This document shows, piece by piece, positions 1 through 8,183 of a stretch of 64,000 nt of DNA; the first letter of the stretch is position 1, and each line of letters opens with the position of its first letter. Source of the DNA: Paenibacillus puerhi (GTDB lineage: Bacteria > Bacillota > Bacilli > Paenibacillales > NBRC-103111); contig NZ_WUWM01000008.1 in NCBI RefSeq assembly GCF_009846885.1, forward strand, positions 173,977 through 237,976, written 5' to 3'. The notes under the pieces were generated by a model. That model did not search any database. It saw only the letters and a list, made by a program, of their open reading frames with translations, and was not told the origin of the DNA. The position numbers and the translations under genes were made by a program.

Positions 1-1178
1 GGGCTTTGCTCGGGAGCGCGGTCGACGAAAAATGTCATCTGACCATCACGCTGGTTCGTGGCTACCCTCGTCTTGGGCGCATTGATCGGCAGCTGCAGGT
101 AATTGGATCCGACCCGGTAACGCTGCGTATCCGAGTAAGAGAACGTACGCCCCTGCAGCAGCTTATCATCGGAGAAGTCAAGACCGTCCACCAGCACGCC
201 GGTGCCGAAGGCAGCCTGTTCGACCTCGGCAAAATAGTTTTCCGGATTTTTGTTCAGTACCATTCGGCCGACCGGCAGGAACGGAAATTTCTCGTGGTCC
301 CACAGCTTGGTCGGATCGAGCGGATCGAAGTCCAGCTCGGGATGCTCTTCGTCGCTTAGGATCTGTACGCAGAGCTCCCACTCGGGAAAGTCGCCTTTTT
401 CGATGGCTTCGTACAGATCCTGGGTAGCGTGACTCGTATTCTTCGCCTGGATCTCGTCGGCTTCCGACTGGGTCAGATTGCGGATGCCTTGCTTCGGCTC
501 CCAGTGATATTTCACGAGCACGGCCTCGCCCTCGCTATTCACCCATTTGTACGTGTTGACGCCCGAGCCCTGCATCTGGCGATAGTTAGCCGGAATTCCC
601 CATGGCGAGAACAGAAAGGTAACCATATGCGTCGCTTCGGGGGAGAGCGAAAGAAAATCGAACATGCGCTCCGGATTTTGCAGATTATTGACAGGATCGG
701 GCCGGAAGGAATGCACCATATCCGGAAATTTCAGCGGATCGCGGATGAAGAAAATTTTCAGGTTATTGCCGACCAGATCCCAGTTGCCCTCCTCCGTATA
801 GAATTTGGTAGCGAAGCCCCTCGGATCGCGAAACGTTTCAGGCGAATGGCCGCCGTGCACCACCGTAGAGAAGCGGACGAACACGGGGGTGCGTTTCCCC
901 TTCTCCTGGAACAGTTTGGCTCGGGTGTATCGGGATACGGGTTCTTGCCCGGCCGTACCGTAGGCTTCGAAATACCCGTGCGCCCCGGCCCCGCGTGCAT
1001 GTACGACGCGTTCGGGAATACGCTCGCGGTCGAAGTGAGAAATTTTCTCGAGGTAATGTTAGTTCTCCAAGGTCGAAGGACCTCTATCGCCGATCGTACG
1101 GATGTTCTGATTATCGGATATCGGGTGTCCTTGACGGTCCGTTAAGGTAAGGTTGTCCGGCTGCTGCTTATTTTCCAT
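1..1178 (-). pseudogene. katA: Catalase (KatA-type), interrupted by in-frame stop; 3' end beyond window
   Basis: Monofunctional haem catalase, which disproportionates hydrogen peroxide. Read on the minus strand from ATG at 1178, preceded by GGAGG, the frame encodes about 393 residues up to the window edge. The active-site segment [12 protein letters not shown] with the catalytic His, the VRFST segment, and the haem-ligand segment [13 protein letters not shown] with its Tyr are all present. Codon 40 is TAA (plus-strand 1059-1061) in the stretch [20 protein letters not shown]; catalases usually have a Tyr or Phe there, so one base change from TAC or TAT explains it. I translated the whole remaining frame and found no other stop. 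Either a recent nonsense mutation or a base-call error; catalase identity is very sure. Confidence 0.9.
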
Positions 1179-1310
1179 AATCGTCCTCCAGATTCAAATT
1201 CTCTCCTATCCTGCTTCGGGATAAAGAAAAATATACCAGGATGAATATAACCCGAATGTGGAGGGTTCTTCAGATGCTTCGGGGAAGGAGAAGGACAGGC
1301 GGGTGAACGT

Positions 1311-1343
1311 CGAACAAGCCTGACGGGAAGTCAGGCTTGTTCG
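1311..1343. repeat. Perfect 14-bp hairpin between katA and the small minus-strand gene
   Basis: Arms 1311-1324 and 1330-1343 are perfectly complementary around a GGGAA loop. No T-run follows on either strand, so it is not a classical intrinsic terminator. It lies downstream of the small gene at 1405-1593 and upstream of katA, and could end or stabilise that transcript. Confidence 0.6.
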
Positions 1344-1404
1344 GAGGCGGGCTTGCGCCGCATCTTCGTTCTATAAGGGTTCCGCAGACAGCTCATGGAG
1401 GCCG

Positions 1405-1593
1405 TTACGCGCTGCGGGTAGCTATTTGTTCTTGTTCGTCCATCCAATCGACGGCCGGAAGCTCAGTCAGCGGAGAGCAGACGCCGGCGTTATACAGGAC
1501 CTGATCAATATAACGAAAGCCCGAGCTGTATATCGTCTCAACGGATGAATAGTCAGCGGGATGCAGGCGTTGGCAGCAGAGGCAGTAGTACAT
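1405..1593 (-). CDS. Small Cys-containing hypothetical protein (62 aa)
   Basis: Unrecognised small protein. It starts MYYCLCCQRLHPADY; the Cys-x-x-Cys near the N-terminus could bind a metal, but no second Cys pair is present (a single further Cys follows around residue 39). The start is backed by a GGGAG ribosome site eight bases upstream. It stands alone between the catalase and another small minus-strand gene. Composition matches its neighbours. Function unknown. Confidence 0.55.
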   Translation of the reverse strand: MYYCLCCQRLHPADYSSVETIYSSGFRYIDQVLYNAGVCSPLTELPAVDWMDEQEQIATRSA

Positions 1594-1684
1594 AGTTCGA
1601 CTCCCTTCAACAAGTTCTGACTCCTATTAAACTATTCGCGGCAGATTGAAACAGCTCTTGTCGGAATATGACTGACGAAAAGAA

Positions 1685-1718
1685 GAAAAACGAAAAAGGA
1701 CGAACACAGGTGTCGTCC
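1685..1718 (-). terminator. Intrinsic terminator of the small membrane-peptide gene
   Basis: On the minus strand a GGACGA/TCGTCC stem with a partly paired loop is followed directly by TTTTTCGTTTTT. It sits about 30 bases after the stop of the 37-codon gene at 1748-1861, supporting that gene as a real transcription unit. Confidence 0.7.
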
Positions 1719-1747
1719 CTTGGGGGAATTTGGAGGATAAAAGCAGG

Positions 1748-1861
1748 TCAGCCAAACATCTCAATGATGCTTTGTACAAGAAGGACCGGCAGGGTCGCGA
1801 AGCCAAACAATCCGAATAGCATGCCCTTCAACACCGACTTGATGTTGTCCATAAGGCTCAT
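1748..1861 (-). CDS. Small hydrophobic membrane peptide (about 37 aa)
   Basis: A short protein with one hydrophobic segment (GMLFGLFGFATLPVLLVQ) and an amphipathic N-terminal part MDNIKSVLK, so probably a single-pass or surface-associated membrane peptide. Three nearby ATGs (1864, 1861, 1852) are possible starts; the CAGGAG site lies directly upstream of 1864, so 1861 or 1852 are the better choices. It has its own sigma-A-like promoter (1901-1929) and terminator (1685-1718), unusual support for so short a frame. Family not recognised. Confidence 0.6.
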   Translation of the reverse strand: MSLMDNIKSVLKGMLFGLFGFATLPVLLVQSIIEMFG

Positions 1862-1900
1862 CATCTCCTGACGGTTGGTTTGTTTGTCTAATATGTGAAC

Positions 1901-1929
1901 AGTGTAATGAAAATTCGAAATAATGTCAA
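1901..1929 (-). promoter_or_regulatory. Sigma-A promoter for the small membrane peptide, overlapped by a direct repeat
   Basis: On the minus strand TTGACA (1929-1924), a 17-base spacer and TACACT (1906-1901). A direct repeat AATACTAAACA occurs twice on the plus strand between about 1927 and 1952, touching the -35 element; it may be a regulator site. Confidence 0.6.
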
Positions 1930-1966
1930 TACTAAACATTTTAATACTAAACAATAAAATAGCTGC

Positions 1967-1996
1967 ATGACAGATTGGATAAGATTATGGTAAAAT
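1967..1996 (+). promoter_or_regulatory. Promoter upstream of fur
   Basis: ATGACA (1967-1972), 18-base spacer, TAAAAT (1991-1996). Transcription would start near 2003, giving a leader of roughly 200 bases before fur. Confidence 0.5.
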
Positions 1997-2002
1997 AATT
2001 AA

Positions 2003-2190
2003 ACATCGAAACGCCTATGTCGTTTAGTACCGAAAACGAGCGAATAGTACCTAGCATATAGCAGTGGTCTCCTAGGGAGCCGACTGCTTTTACCATATGA
2101 GCATAGATACTGCTGCCCGCTACCAAGGCGCTGACCGAGGGCTGCTGACACAAGCATCTTAACGGGTAGCGTGCTTTCGGGCAAAGAAGT
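2003..2190 (+). promoter_or_regulatory. Long structured 5' leader of fur
   Basis: Several helices can form: TCGTTT/AAACGA near 2020; a strong hairpin AGCAGT..CTCC/GGGAG..ACTGCT at about 2057-2086 followed by TTTT; and a longer-range CGCTACC (about 2118) with GGTAGCG (about 2164). The middle hairpin plus T-run resembles an intrinsic terminator inside the leader. No known riboswitch class was recognised. Confidence 0.35.
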
Positions 2191-2204
2191 GGAGGTGTCC
2201 TTTG

Positions 2205-2684
2205 ATGATGAGCATCGTGGACGAAATTGATAAGCTAAAGCAGCAGCTGATGCTGAAGGGGCACAAGCTTACTCCGCAGCGGGAGGTCACGCTGCGCGTG
2301 CTGCTTGAGAATGAAAAGGATCACTTGAGCGCTGAAGATGTGTTCATGCTGGTCAAGGAACGATTTCCCGAGATCGGGCTCGCTACCGTATACCGGACGC
2401 TGGAGCTTCTGGCTGAGCTTCATATCGTCGAAAAGATGAATTTCGGCGACGGGGTATCCCGATTCGACCTTCGCAGCGAGGATCATGAGCATATGCATCA
2501 CCACTTGATCTGTCATGTATGCGGAGCTTTGAATGAAATCAAGGATGATTGGCTGCTTGAGCTTGAACAGCGGCTTCAGCGTGAGTACGGCTTTCAGGTA
2601 ACGGATCACCGGCTTGATTTTATTGGCATCTACCATTCCTGTAAGAGCGGGGACTGCAAGAAAGCATGCAAAGCCGTATCCTGA
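2205..2684 (+). CDS. fur: Ferric uptake regulator Fur
   Basis: Cytoplasmic iron-sensing repressor. The N-terminal winged helix carries KLTPQREVTLRVL and the recognition helix PEIGLATVYRTLELL. The middle holds the His-rich metal site around HEHMHHH and a Cys-x-x-Cys structural zinc pair (CHVC). The C-terminus has DHRLDFIGIYHSC plus two more Cys. DHRLDF and the general pattern match Bacillus Fur better than PerR or Zur. GGAGG lies just upstream; TTG, ATG, ATG occur in a row from 2202 and ATG 2205 is taken. Length (159 aa) is typical. A strong terminator follows. Confidence 0.92.
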   Translation: MMSIVDEIDKLKQQLMLKGHKLTPQREVTLRVLLENEKDHLSAEDVFMLVKERFPEIGLATVYRTLELLAELHIVEKMNFGDGVSRFDLRSEDHEHMHHHLICHVCGALNEIKDDWLLELEQRLQREYGFQVTDHRLDFIGIYHSCKSGDCKKACKAVS

Positions 2685-2713
2685 CTTGACCCATACGGAT
2701 AGACAGTCCCCAT

Positions 2714-2767
2714 AACGTCTTGCCGGCAGCGGCGCTATGAAGCCAGCTGCGGCAAGACGTTTTTTGC
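2714..2767 (+). terminator. Terminator of fur
   Basis: AACGTCTTGCCG pairs with CGGCAAGACGTT, with an inner GCAGC/GCTGC helix, and is followed by TTTTTT. Confidence 0.85.
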
Positions 2768-2795
2768 TGCTTTTACAAGGGAAGGAGACCGGATC

Positions 2796-5700
2796 ATGAG
2801 CTTTCAATTGACCGATCGAATGATTAAACAGCTGTGCGGCAAACTCTCTTATCAGCGGGGAGAAGCTTTTTTTCGCCAAGGCCGGGTGACGCTCCGCGAA
2901 CGCGATTCGGAGGAGCCGCTCTACGAGGCCGCTGTGCGGGACCATGATCATCACCAAGTATCCGTCGAGATCGATCGCAACGGGGATGTGCATGCGGGCT
3001 GCTCCTGTCCCGAATTTGCGAATTACGAAGATTATTGCAAGCATGTTGCAGCAGTTCTGCTGCACATCGTACACATCGAGCAAAAAGACAGGCTGCCGGA
3101 CCGCCCTTCATCCCATGACAGACTGTCCCCGGTCGCCGGAGACAGCCGGAAGGCGTCAGAACCATCCGGAGTCAGTGGCTCGCTTCAAGGAATCCATACC
3201 GCGCAGGCCGATCCGCAGCTGGCCCAGACGGTGCTCGAGGTATTCGCAGGGAAGCCGTCGTTGCCCAGCAGCTTTCGTGCGCTTATAGATATACGGACAG
3301 TTCTGGAGGCGGAGTTCACCCTCAGTCCGTTTCCTACCGGTAAAGGCACGTATATGTTCGGTTTGGAGCTGAAGCTAGGTCCTCCAAAGCGATTGTATGT
3401 CGTTACCCGAATCCGAGAGCTGCTGGAGAAGATCAGCCGGCAGGAAGTTCATGCACTCTCCAGACATTTTACCTATGATCCCCGCATGCACAGCTTCGGT
3501 GCGGAGGACGACTCCATTATACAAGAATTGATCCGGGTTCTGCGCAACGAGCAGCTCTACCGGGAAACGATAAGCCTGTATCCTTCCTTCGACAGAGGTA
3601 AGAGCGGCGAGCGGATGCTGCTGATCCCTCCGGCTTGCTGGGCGGCCTTGCTGCCCCTGCTGGAGCGGGCGAGGTCGGTTAAGCTGGACCATGAAGGCCG
3701 AATAGCCGAAGGCATACGGGCCTCCAGCGACCCGCTTCCTCTTGCCTTCGAATTCGACGAGGCGGAGCCGGGAGCACAGGCAGACGGCTATCGGTTAACC
3801 GTTCGCGGCTTGGATAAGATGACCGTCATGGAAGCATACGGAATCGTATGCGCAGAGGGCAAGCTTCTGAGGCTGGCGGATGAGGGATGCAGACGGCTGG
3901 CCGAGCTAAAGTCGGTCCTTCAGTCCTCCCCGGATAACAGGATTCCGATACCTGCGGGGCAGATGGAGGGCTTCATGGAGAAGGTTGTTCCTGGCCTGAT
4001 GAAGCTTGGCAGCGTACGGGTCGCACAGGCCATCTCCGACCGGGTGCTGCAGACGGAGCTGAAGGCGAGGCTCTACCTGGACCGAGTGAAGGATAGGCTG
4101 CTCGCAGGTCTGGAGTTTCAGTACGGGGATATTGTGATCAACCCGCTGGAAGGAAGCGGCGGCATGCGCGGCTCCGACCGCATCCTGATGCGGGACGGGG
4201 AGCGGGAGCGGCGGATTCTAGAGCTGATGGAGGAAGCGCCGTTCTCGAAAACGGAGAGCGGGTATATGCTGGATGATGAAGAGGCGGAGTATCAGTTTTT
4301 GTATCATGTTCTGCCCCATCTGGAGAAGCTGGTCCAGGTATACGCCACCTCGGCGGTGAAGGTCAGGATTCTGCCCGCTCCGGCGCCTCCCCGCATCCGG
4401 GTGAATATCGGCGATCGGATCGACTGGCTGGAATGCCGATTCGATATGGAAGGAATACCGGACTCGGCGATCCGCGAGCTGCTGCTGTCGCTTGAGGAGA
4501 AACGCCGCTATTACCGCCTTCCGAATGGAGCGTTAATGCCGCTGGAAGCGGAGGAGTTCCAGGAGATCGTCCGCTTCATGAACGAGATGGGAGTCCGGAA
4601 GGACGATATAACCGGCGACACGTTCCGTCTGCCTGCCGTCCGCGGCCTACAGCTGCTCGACGCCGGAGAGCCGGGACAAGCGATTAGTCTGGGCAAAACA
4701 TTACGCAAGCTCCTGGAGCATATCCGGAACCCGGATCATCTGGATTTCCCGGTGCCTGACAGCTTGAGCGGTGTGCTGCGCGACTATCAGATCTACGGAT
4801 ACCAATGGATGAAGACGCTGGCGCATTACCGGTTCGGCGGAATTCTGGCGGACGATATGGGCCTGGGAAAGACGCTGCAGAGCATCGCATTCCTCGTCTC
4901 CGAGCTGCCGGATATCCGGCGGCAGGGAGCTCCGGCGATCGTCGTATCGCCGGCCTCGCTCGTCTACAACTGGCTCAGCGAGCTGACGCGGTTCGCCCCG
5001 GAGATCAGGGCCGTCGTTGCCGACGGCAGCCCGGATGAACGAAGCGCATTTCTGGCTGGAACCGTTCAGGCCGATGTGATCATCACGTCTTACCCGCTAT
5101 TGCGCAGGGATGTGAGCCAGTATGCGGAGCGAGCGTACCATACCTTGATTTTAGACGAGGCGCAGTTCTTTAAGAATGATGCCACACAGACAGCTCAGGC
5201 GGTCAAGGCTATAAAGGCCCAGTATCGCTTTGCGCTCACCGGGACACCCGTCGAGAATGGCCTGGACGAGCTGTGGTCGATCTTTGATGCGGTGTTCCCA
5301 GCTTTATTCCCGAGCAAGAGGGCTTTCCACGAGCTGCCGCGGGAGACGGTCGCCCGACGTGTTCGTCCCTTTGTCCTGCGGCGGCTGAAAACCGATGTCC
5401 TGAAGGAGCTTCCGGAGAAAATCGAGTCGGTGCAAGCTGCTGAGCTGCTCCCGGAGCAGAAGAAGCTGTACAAGGCCTATTTGGCCCGGCTTCAAAAAGA
5501 GGCGATAAAGGATCTGAACAAGGACGGCTTCCAGAAAAGCCGCATCAAGATCCTGGCCGGTCTGACCCGGCTTCGGCAGCTGTGCTGCCATCCGGCCTTG
5601 TTCGTTGAAGGGTATCGAGGAAGCTCCGCCAAGTTCGAGCAGCTCCTGGTCATCATGGAGGAGTGCCGGCGTGCCGGAAAGCGAATGCTCCTTTTTTCCC

Positions 5701-6140
5701 AGTTCACGGAGATGCTGGGTCTGATAAGGCGGGAGCTGGGCGTTCAGGGGATACCGTTTTTTTATTTGGACGGTTCCACACCGGCTTCCGACCGCGTAGA
5801 GCTGTGCAGCCGGTTCAATGCAGGGGAGCGCGATGTGTTCCTGATTTCCTTGAAGGCGGGGGGGACGGGCTTGAATCTGACCGGAGCGGATACGGTCGTC
5901 CTCTACGATCTCTGGTGGAATCCTGCGGTCGAGCAGCAAGCGGCCGACCGTGCGCACCGCATGGGTCAGAGCAAGGTCGTACAGGTCATCCGGCTGGTAA
6001 CACGGGGGACCGTCGAGGAGAAGATGTATGAGCTTCAGCAGCGGAAGAAAAATTTGATCGACGAAGTGATCCGACCGGGGCAGGAGGCCATGTCCGCCTT
6101 GTCCGAGCAGGAGCTGCGGGAAATATTGATGATGGATTGA
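2796..6140 (+). CDS. SNF2-family DEAD/DEAH helicase with SWIM zinc finger (1114 aa)
   Basis: A bacterial SNF2/RapA-type ATPase that probably translocates on double-stranded DNA and remodels protein-DNA or polymerase complexes. Residues about 65-92 form a SWIM zinc finger (CSCPEF...YCKH). A long middle region with no recognised motif follows. The ATPase begins near 660: Walker A DDMGLGKTLQS around 684, DEAQ around 787, and the C-terminal helicase domain ends with AHRMGQSKVVQVIRL. GGAGACC precedes the ATG. Single-gene unit between two terminators. The domain order is standard for Bacillota SWIM-SNF2 proteins. The natural substrate is unknown. Confidence 0.93.
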   Translation: MSFQLTDRMIKQLCGKLSYQRGEAFFRQGRVTLRERDSEEPLYEAAVRDHDHHQVSVEIDRNGDVHAGCSCPEFANYEDYCKHVAAVLLHIVHIEQKDRLPDRPSSHDRLSPVAGDSRKASEPSGVSGSLQGIHTAQADPQLAQTVLEVFAGKPSLPSSFRALIDIRTVLEAEFTLSPFPTGKGTYMFGLELKLGPPKRLYVVTRIRELLEKISRQEVHALSRHFTYDPRMHSFGAEDDSIIQELIRVLRNEQLYRETISLYPSFDRGKSGERMLLIPPACWAALLPLLERARSVKLDHEGRIAEGIRASSDPLPLAFEFDEAEPGAQADGYRLTVRGLDKMTVMEAYGIVCAEGKLLRLADEGCRRLAELKSVLQSSPDNRIPIPAGQMEGFMEKVVPGLMKLGSVRVAQAISDRVLQTELKARLYLDRVKDRLLAGLEFQYGDIVINPLEGSGGMRGSDRILMRDGERERRILELMEEAPFSKTESGYMLDDEEAEYQFLYHVLPHLEKLVQVYATSAVKVRILPAPAPPRIRVNIGDRIDWLECRFDMEGIPDSAIRELLLSLEEKRRYYRLPNGALMPLEAEEFQEIVRFMNEMGVRKDDITGDTFRLPAVRGLQLLDAGEPGQAISLGKTLRKLLEHIRNPDHLDFPVPDSLSGVLRDYQIYGYQWMKTLAHYRFGGILADDMGLGKTLQSIAFLVSELPDIRRQGAPAIVVSPASLVYNWLSELTRFAPEIRAVVADGSPDERSAFLAGTVQADVIITSYPLLRRDVSQYAERAYHTLILDEAQFFKNDATQTAQAVKAIKAQYRFALTGTPVENGLDELWSIFDAVFPALFPSKRAFHELPRETVARRVRPFVLRRLKTDVLKELPEKIESVQAAELLPEQKKLYKAYLARLQKEAIKDLNKDGFQKSRIKILAGLTRLRQLCCHPALFVEGYRGSSAKFEQLLVIMEECRRAGKRMLLFSQFTEMLGLIRRELGVQGIPFFYLDGSTPASDRVELCSRFNAGERDVFLISLKAGGTGLNLTGADTVVLYDLWWNPAVEQQAADRAHRMGQSKVVQVIRLVTRGTVEEKMYELQQRKKNLIDEVIRPGQEAMSALSEQELREILMMD

Positions 6141-6165
6141 ATGACTATTACTAGAGCTCCAAGCG

Positions 6166-6205
6166 AAAAAGGTGTCCACCAAGAAGATGGGGGACACCTT
6201 TTTTC
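6166..6205. terminator. Bidirectional terminator between the helicase and the 114-aa gene
   Basis: AAAAAGGTGTCC pairs with GGACACCTTTTTT across a short loop, with A- and T-runs on both sides. It can serve the plus-strand helicase and the minus-strand gene ending at 6226. Confidence 0.85.
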
Positions 6206-6225
6206 AACCGGCTAACGAGCCTTCC

Positions 6226-6570
6226 TTACACGATCCGTACAACAACTACCTCTAGGTCGGCAGGTACGGACTTGGGAGTGCCGGATACCAGATCGCCGTC
6301 GGCATTGCGAACTCTCAGGGTATAGGAGAAGTTTGTCGGAGCGACGAGGTTGGTGAATCGGGCCACGCCAAATTCGTCGAAGTTGGCCGTTTGCGTCGTT
6401 CCTCCCGTTCTCGTCATGACGGCTGTCCAGCCTGTCGTGTCGCGGGGGATGCCCGCGCTGTTCGTGACTACGACGTGAAAGCGATCGAATACTTGTCTAA
6501 CTCTTCTTCTGCTTCTGGCAGCCGCTTTAGGTTTGCGGACTAAAGAAGCTCTTTTGGGGATAATCGGCAT
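6226..6570 (-). CDS. Hypothetical basic-headed beta-rich protein (114 aa)
   Basis: Not recognised by name. The N-terminal 30 residues are very basic (KRASLVRKPKAAARSRRRVR); the rest has short alternating beta-type stretches (FHVVVTNSAG, FSYTLRVRNADGDL) like an Ig-like or carboxypeptidase-regulatory-like fold. The internal ATG at 6570 is preferred because AAAGGTGG lies seven bases upstream. No signal peptide. It is divergent from the subtilase gene at 6758, which also has Arg/Lys-rich ends, so both may act at a polyanionic or spore surface; that is a guess. Confidence 0.6.
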   Translation of the reverse strand: MPIIPKRASLVRKPKAAARSRRRVRQVFDRFHVVVTNSAGIPRDTTGWTAVMTRTGGTTQTANFDEFGVARFTNLVAPTNFSYTLRVRNADGDLVSGTPKSVPADLEVVVVRIV

Positions 6571-6757
6571 TTTGTCACCACCTTTGCTCGAAGGATAGGA
6601 TATTACATGCGGTTCAGTCGAGCTTTGAAACATCTCTAGCCTATCAAACTATAAAAAGGCATCTATCATCCGGCATCTGAACCGCTAGCTGATAGCCTCT
6701 CTTCAACTTTCCTGGCATGGTGCATATACTGCACAAGAAAGAGGTGAGCGTCCCCCT

Positions 6758-8062
6758 ATGAATGTGCAGGCTGGCCATCCATCTTCAGTCCGGAAGCTGA
6801 ACGCTTCCTTGAAAAAGCGGCTCGGGCATCCGTCGTTCCACGCCAGGAAACGGGTTCCCGTCATTATCCGGTTTCATCGGCGTATCGAGAAGAAGAGACT
6901 TCGCGCGCTGCACGAGTACGTATTCCCCCACAAGATCGCCGTCAGGCACCGGCTTCATCTGCTCCAGGCTGTGTCAGCCCGCGTCTCCCGCGCTTGTCTC
7001 CGTCGGATATGCGGCTGCCGCGAAGTGCGGAGGGTATACCTGGACGGGGTCAAAAAAACGTCTTTATCCGTAGCGACCCCTGCTATCGGGGCGGCAGCGG
7101 TACGCAGCAGGCTGGGTCTGACAGGGAAGGGAATTCGCATCGCGATTCTCGACACAGGCGTATTCCCGCATCCGGATCTGACGCGCCCTGTCAATCGCAT
7201 CGTTGCCTTCAAGGATTTCGTCCGCAACAAGAAACGGCCCTATGACGATAACGGTCACGGGACCCATGTTGCCGGTGATGCGGCGGGCAACGGACAGGCG
7301 AGCAGAGGAACATACAGAGGTCCGGCTCCGGAGGTCGGGATTGTCGCTGTTAAGGTATTGGGCAAGACAGGTACAGGGAATGACTCCACGATTATCAAGG
7401 GCATCGAGTGGTGCGTCCGGAACCGGAAGCGTCTTGGACTGCGCATCCTTACTTTATCCTTGGGCGGGCGCGCTTCTAGCCGCTGGCAGGACGATCCGCT
7501 GTGCCTAAGCGTAGAGAACGCGGTCAAGGCGGGCCTCGTCGTATCGGTTGCTGCCGGTAACAGCGGGCCTCGAAAGAAAACCATCGAGTCGCCGGGTATT
7601 ACTCCGTCGGCGTTAACGATAGGGGCTGCCGATGATCGGCGAACCGTAACCCAGAAGGATGATGTGATCGCCTGGTATTCGAGCCGCGGGCCTACTGGCT
7701 CCGGGGCAAAGAAGCCTGATCTCGCGGCTCCCGGCGAAACGATCACCTCGCTTCGTGCGCCCGGCTCGGCACTGGATAAGCAATATCCTCATCTGCGAGT
7801 GGGCAAAGCTTACTTTACTCTGTCGGGCACGAGCATGTCGGCGCCTCTTGCCGCAGGCGCCGCGGCCCAGCTGCTGCAAAGAAAGCCGACCCTTTCACCC
7901 GACCAGGTCAAGAGGCTGCTCAAGCGCGAGGCGTTTCGGATAAAGGAAGGCGCCAATGCGGCGGGGAGCGGAGAAATCAATCTTAGGTTTCTGATCCCGT
8001 CTAAGAAGCCCGCACGTCGTCGAGCCGTGGGCCGGCGAGGCCGCTCCTACCGCAAGCGCTAG
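6758..8062 (+). CDS. Subtilisin-like serine protease (S8 family, AprX-type)
   Basis: Serine endopeptidase with a complete triad: Asp132 in AILDTGV, His167 in GHGTHVAG and Ser359 in GTSMSAP; the oxyanion Asn lies in AAGNSGP. Residues 1-115 look like an inhibitor-type prodomain; there is no clear signal peptide, as in AprX-like intracellular subtilases. The last 20 residues are strongly basic (KPARRRAVGRRGRSYRKR) and the N-terminal part is also Arg/Lys-rich, unusual for the family and suggesting binding to an acidic partner. GAGGTGA precedes the ATG. Confidence 0.93.
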   Translation: MNVQAGHPSSVRKLNASLKKRLGHPSFHARKRVPVIIRFHRRIEKKRLRALHEYVFPHKIAVRHRLHLLQAVSARVSRACLRRICGCREVRRVYLDGVKKTSLSVATPAIGAAAVRSRLGLTGKGIRIAILDTGVFPHPDLTRPVNRIVAFKDFVRNKKRPYDDNGHGTHVAGDAAGNGQASRGTYRGPAPEVGIVAVKVLGKTGTGNDSTIIKGIEWCVRNRKRLGLRILTLSLGGRASSRWQDDPLCLSVENAVKAGLVVSVAAGNSGPRKKTIESPGITPSALTIGAADDRRTVTQKDDVIAWYSSRGPTGSGAKKPDLAAPGETITSLRAPGSALDKQYPHLRVGKAYFTLSGTSMSAPLAAGAAAQLLQRKPTLSPDQVKRLLKREAFRIKEGANAAGSGEINLRFLIPSKKPARRRAVGRRGRSYRKR

Positions 8063-8183
8063 CAGGCTTGAAACATGCGCGCTCCTCGCTCCATAGAAAG
8101 GCGACCGGAAAAATATACCGATTGATGAAACATATTTCCGACTCCGGCAGTTAATAAGATATAGGGCTGCAGGAGGGGATGAG

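Noticed and set aside
2003..2190. T-box or S-box riboswitch in the fur leader
   Set aside because: No T-box AGGGTGG block or S-box core sequences are present.
2205..2684. Fur-family gene as PerR or Zur
   Set aside because: Sequence blocks such as ENEKDHLSAEDV and DHRLDF match Bacillus Fur; PerR and Zur signatures are missing.
2235..3083. A 282-codon frame antisense to fur and the helicase start
   Set aside because: Crosses two clear genes and the fur terminator; no family resemblance.
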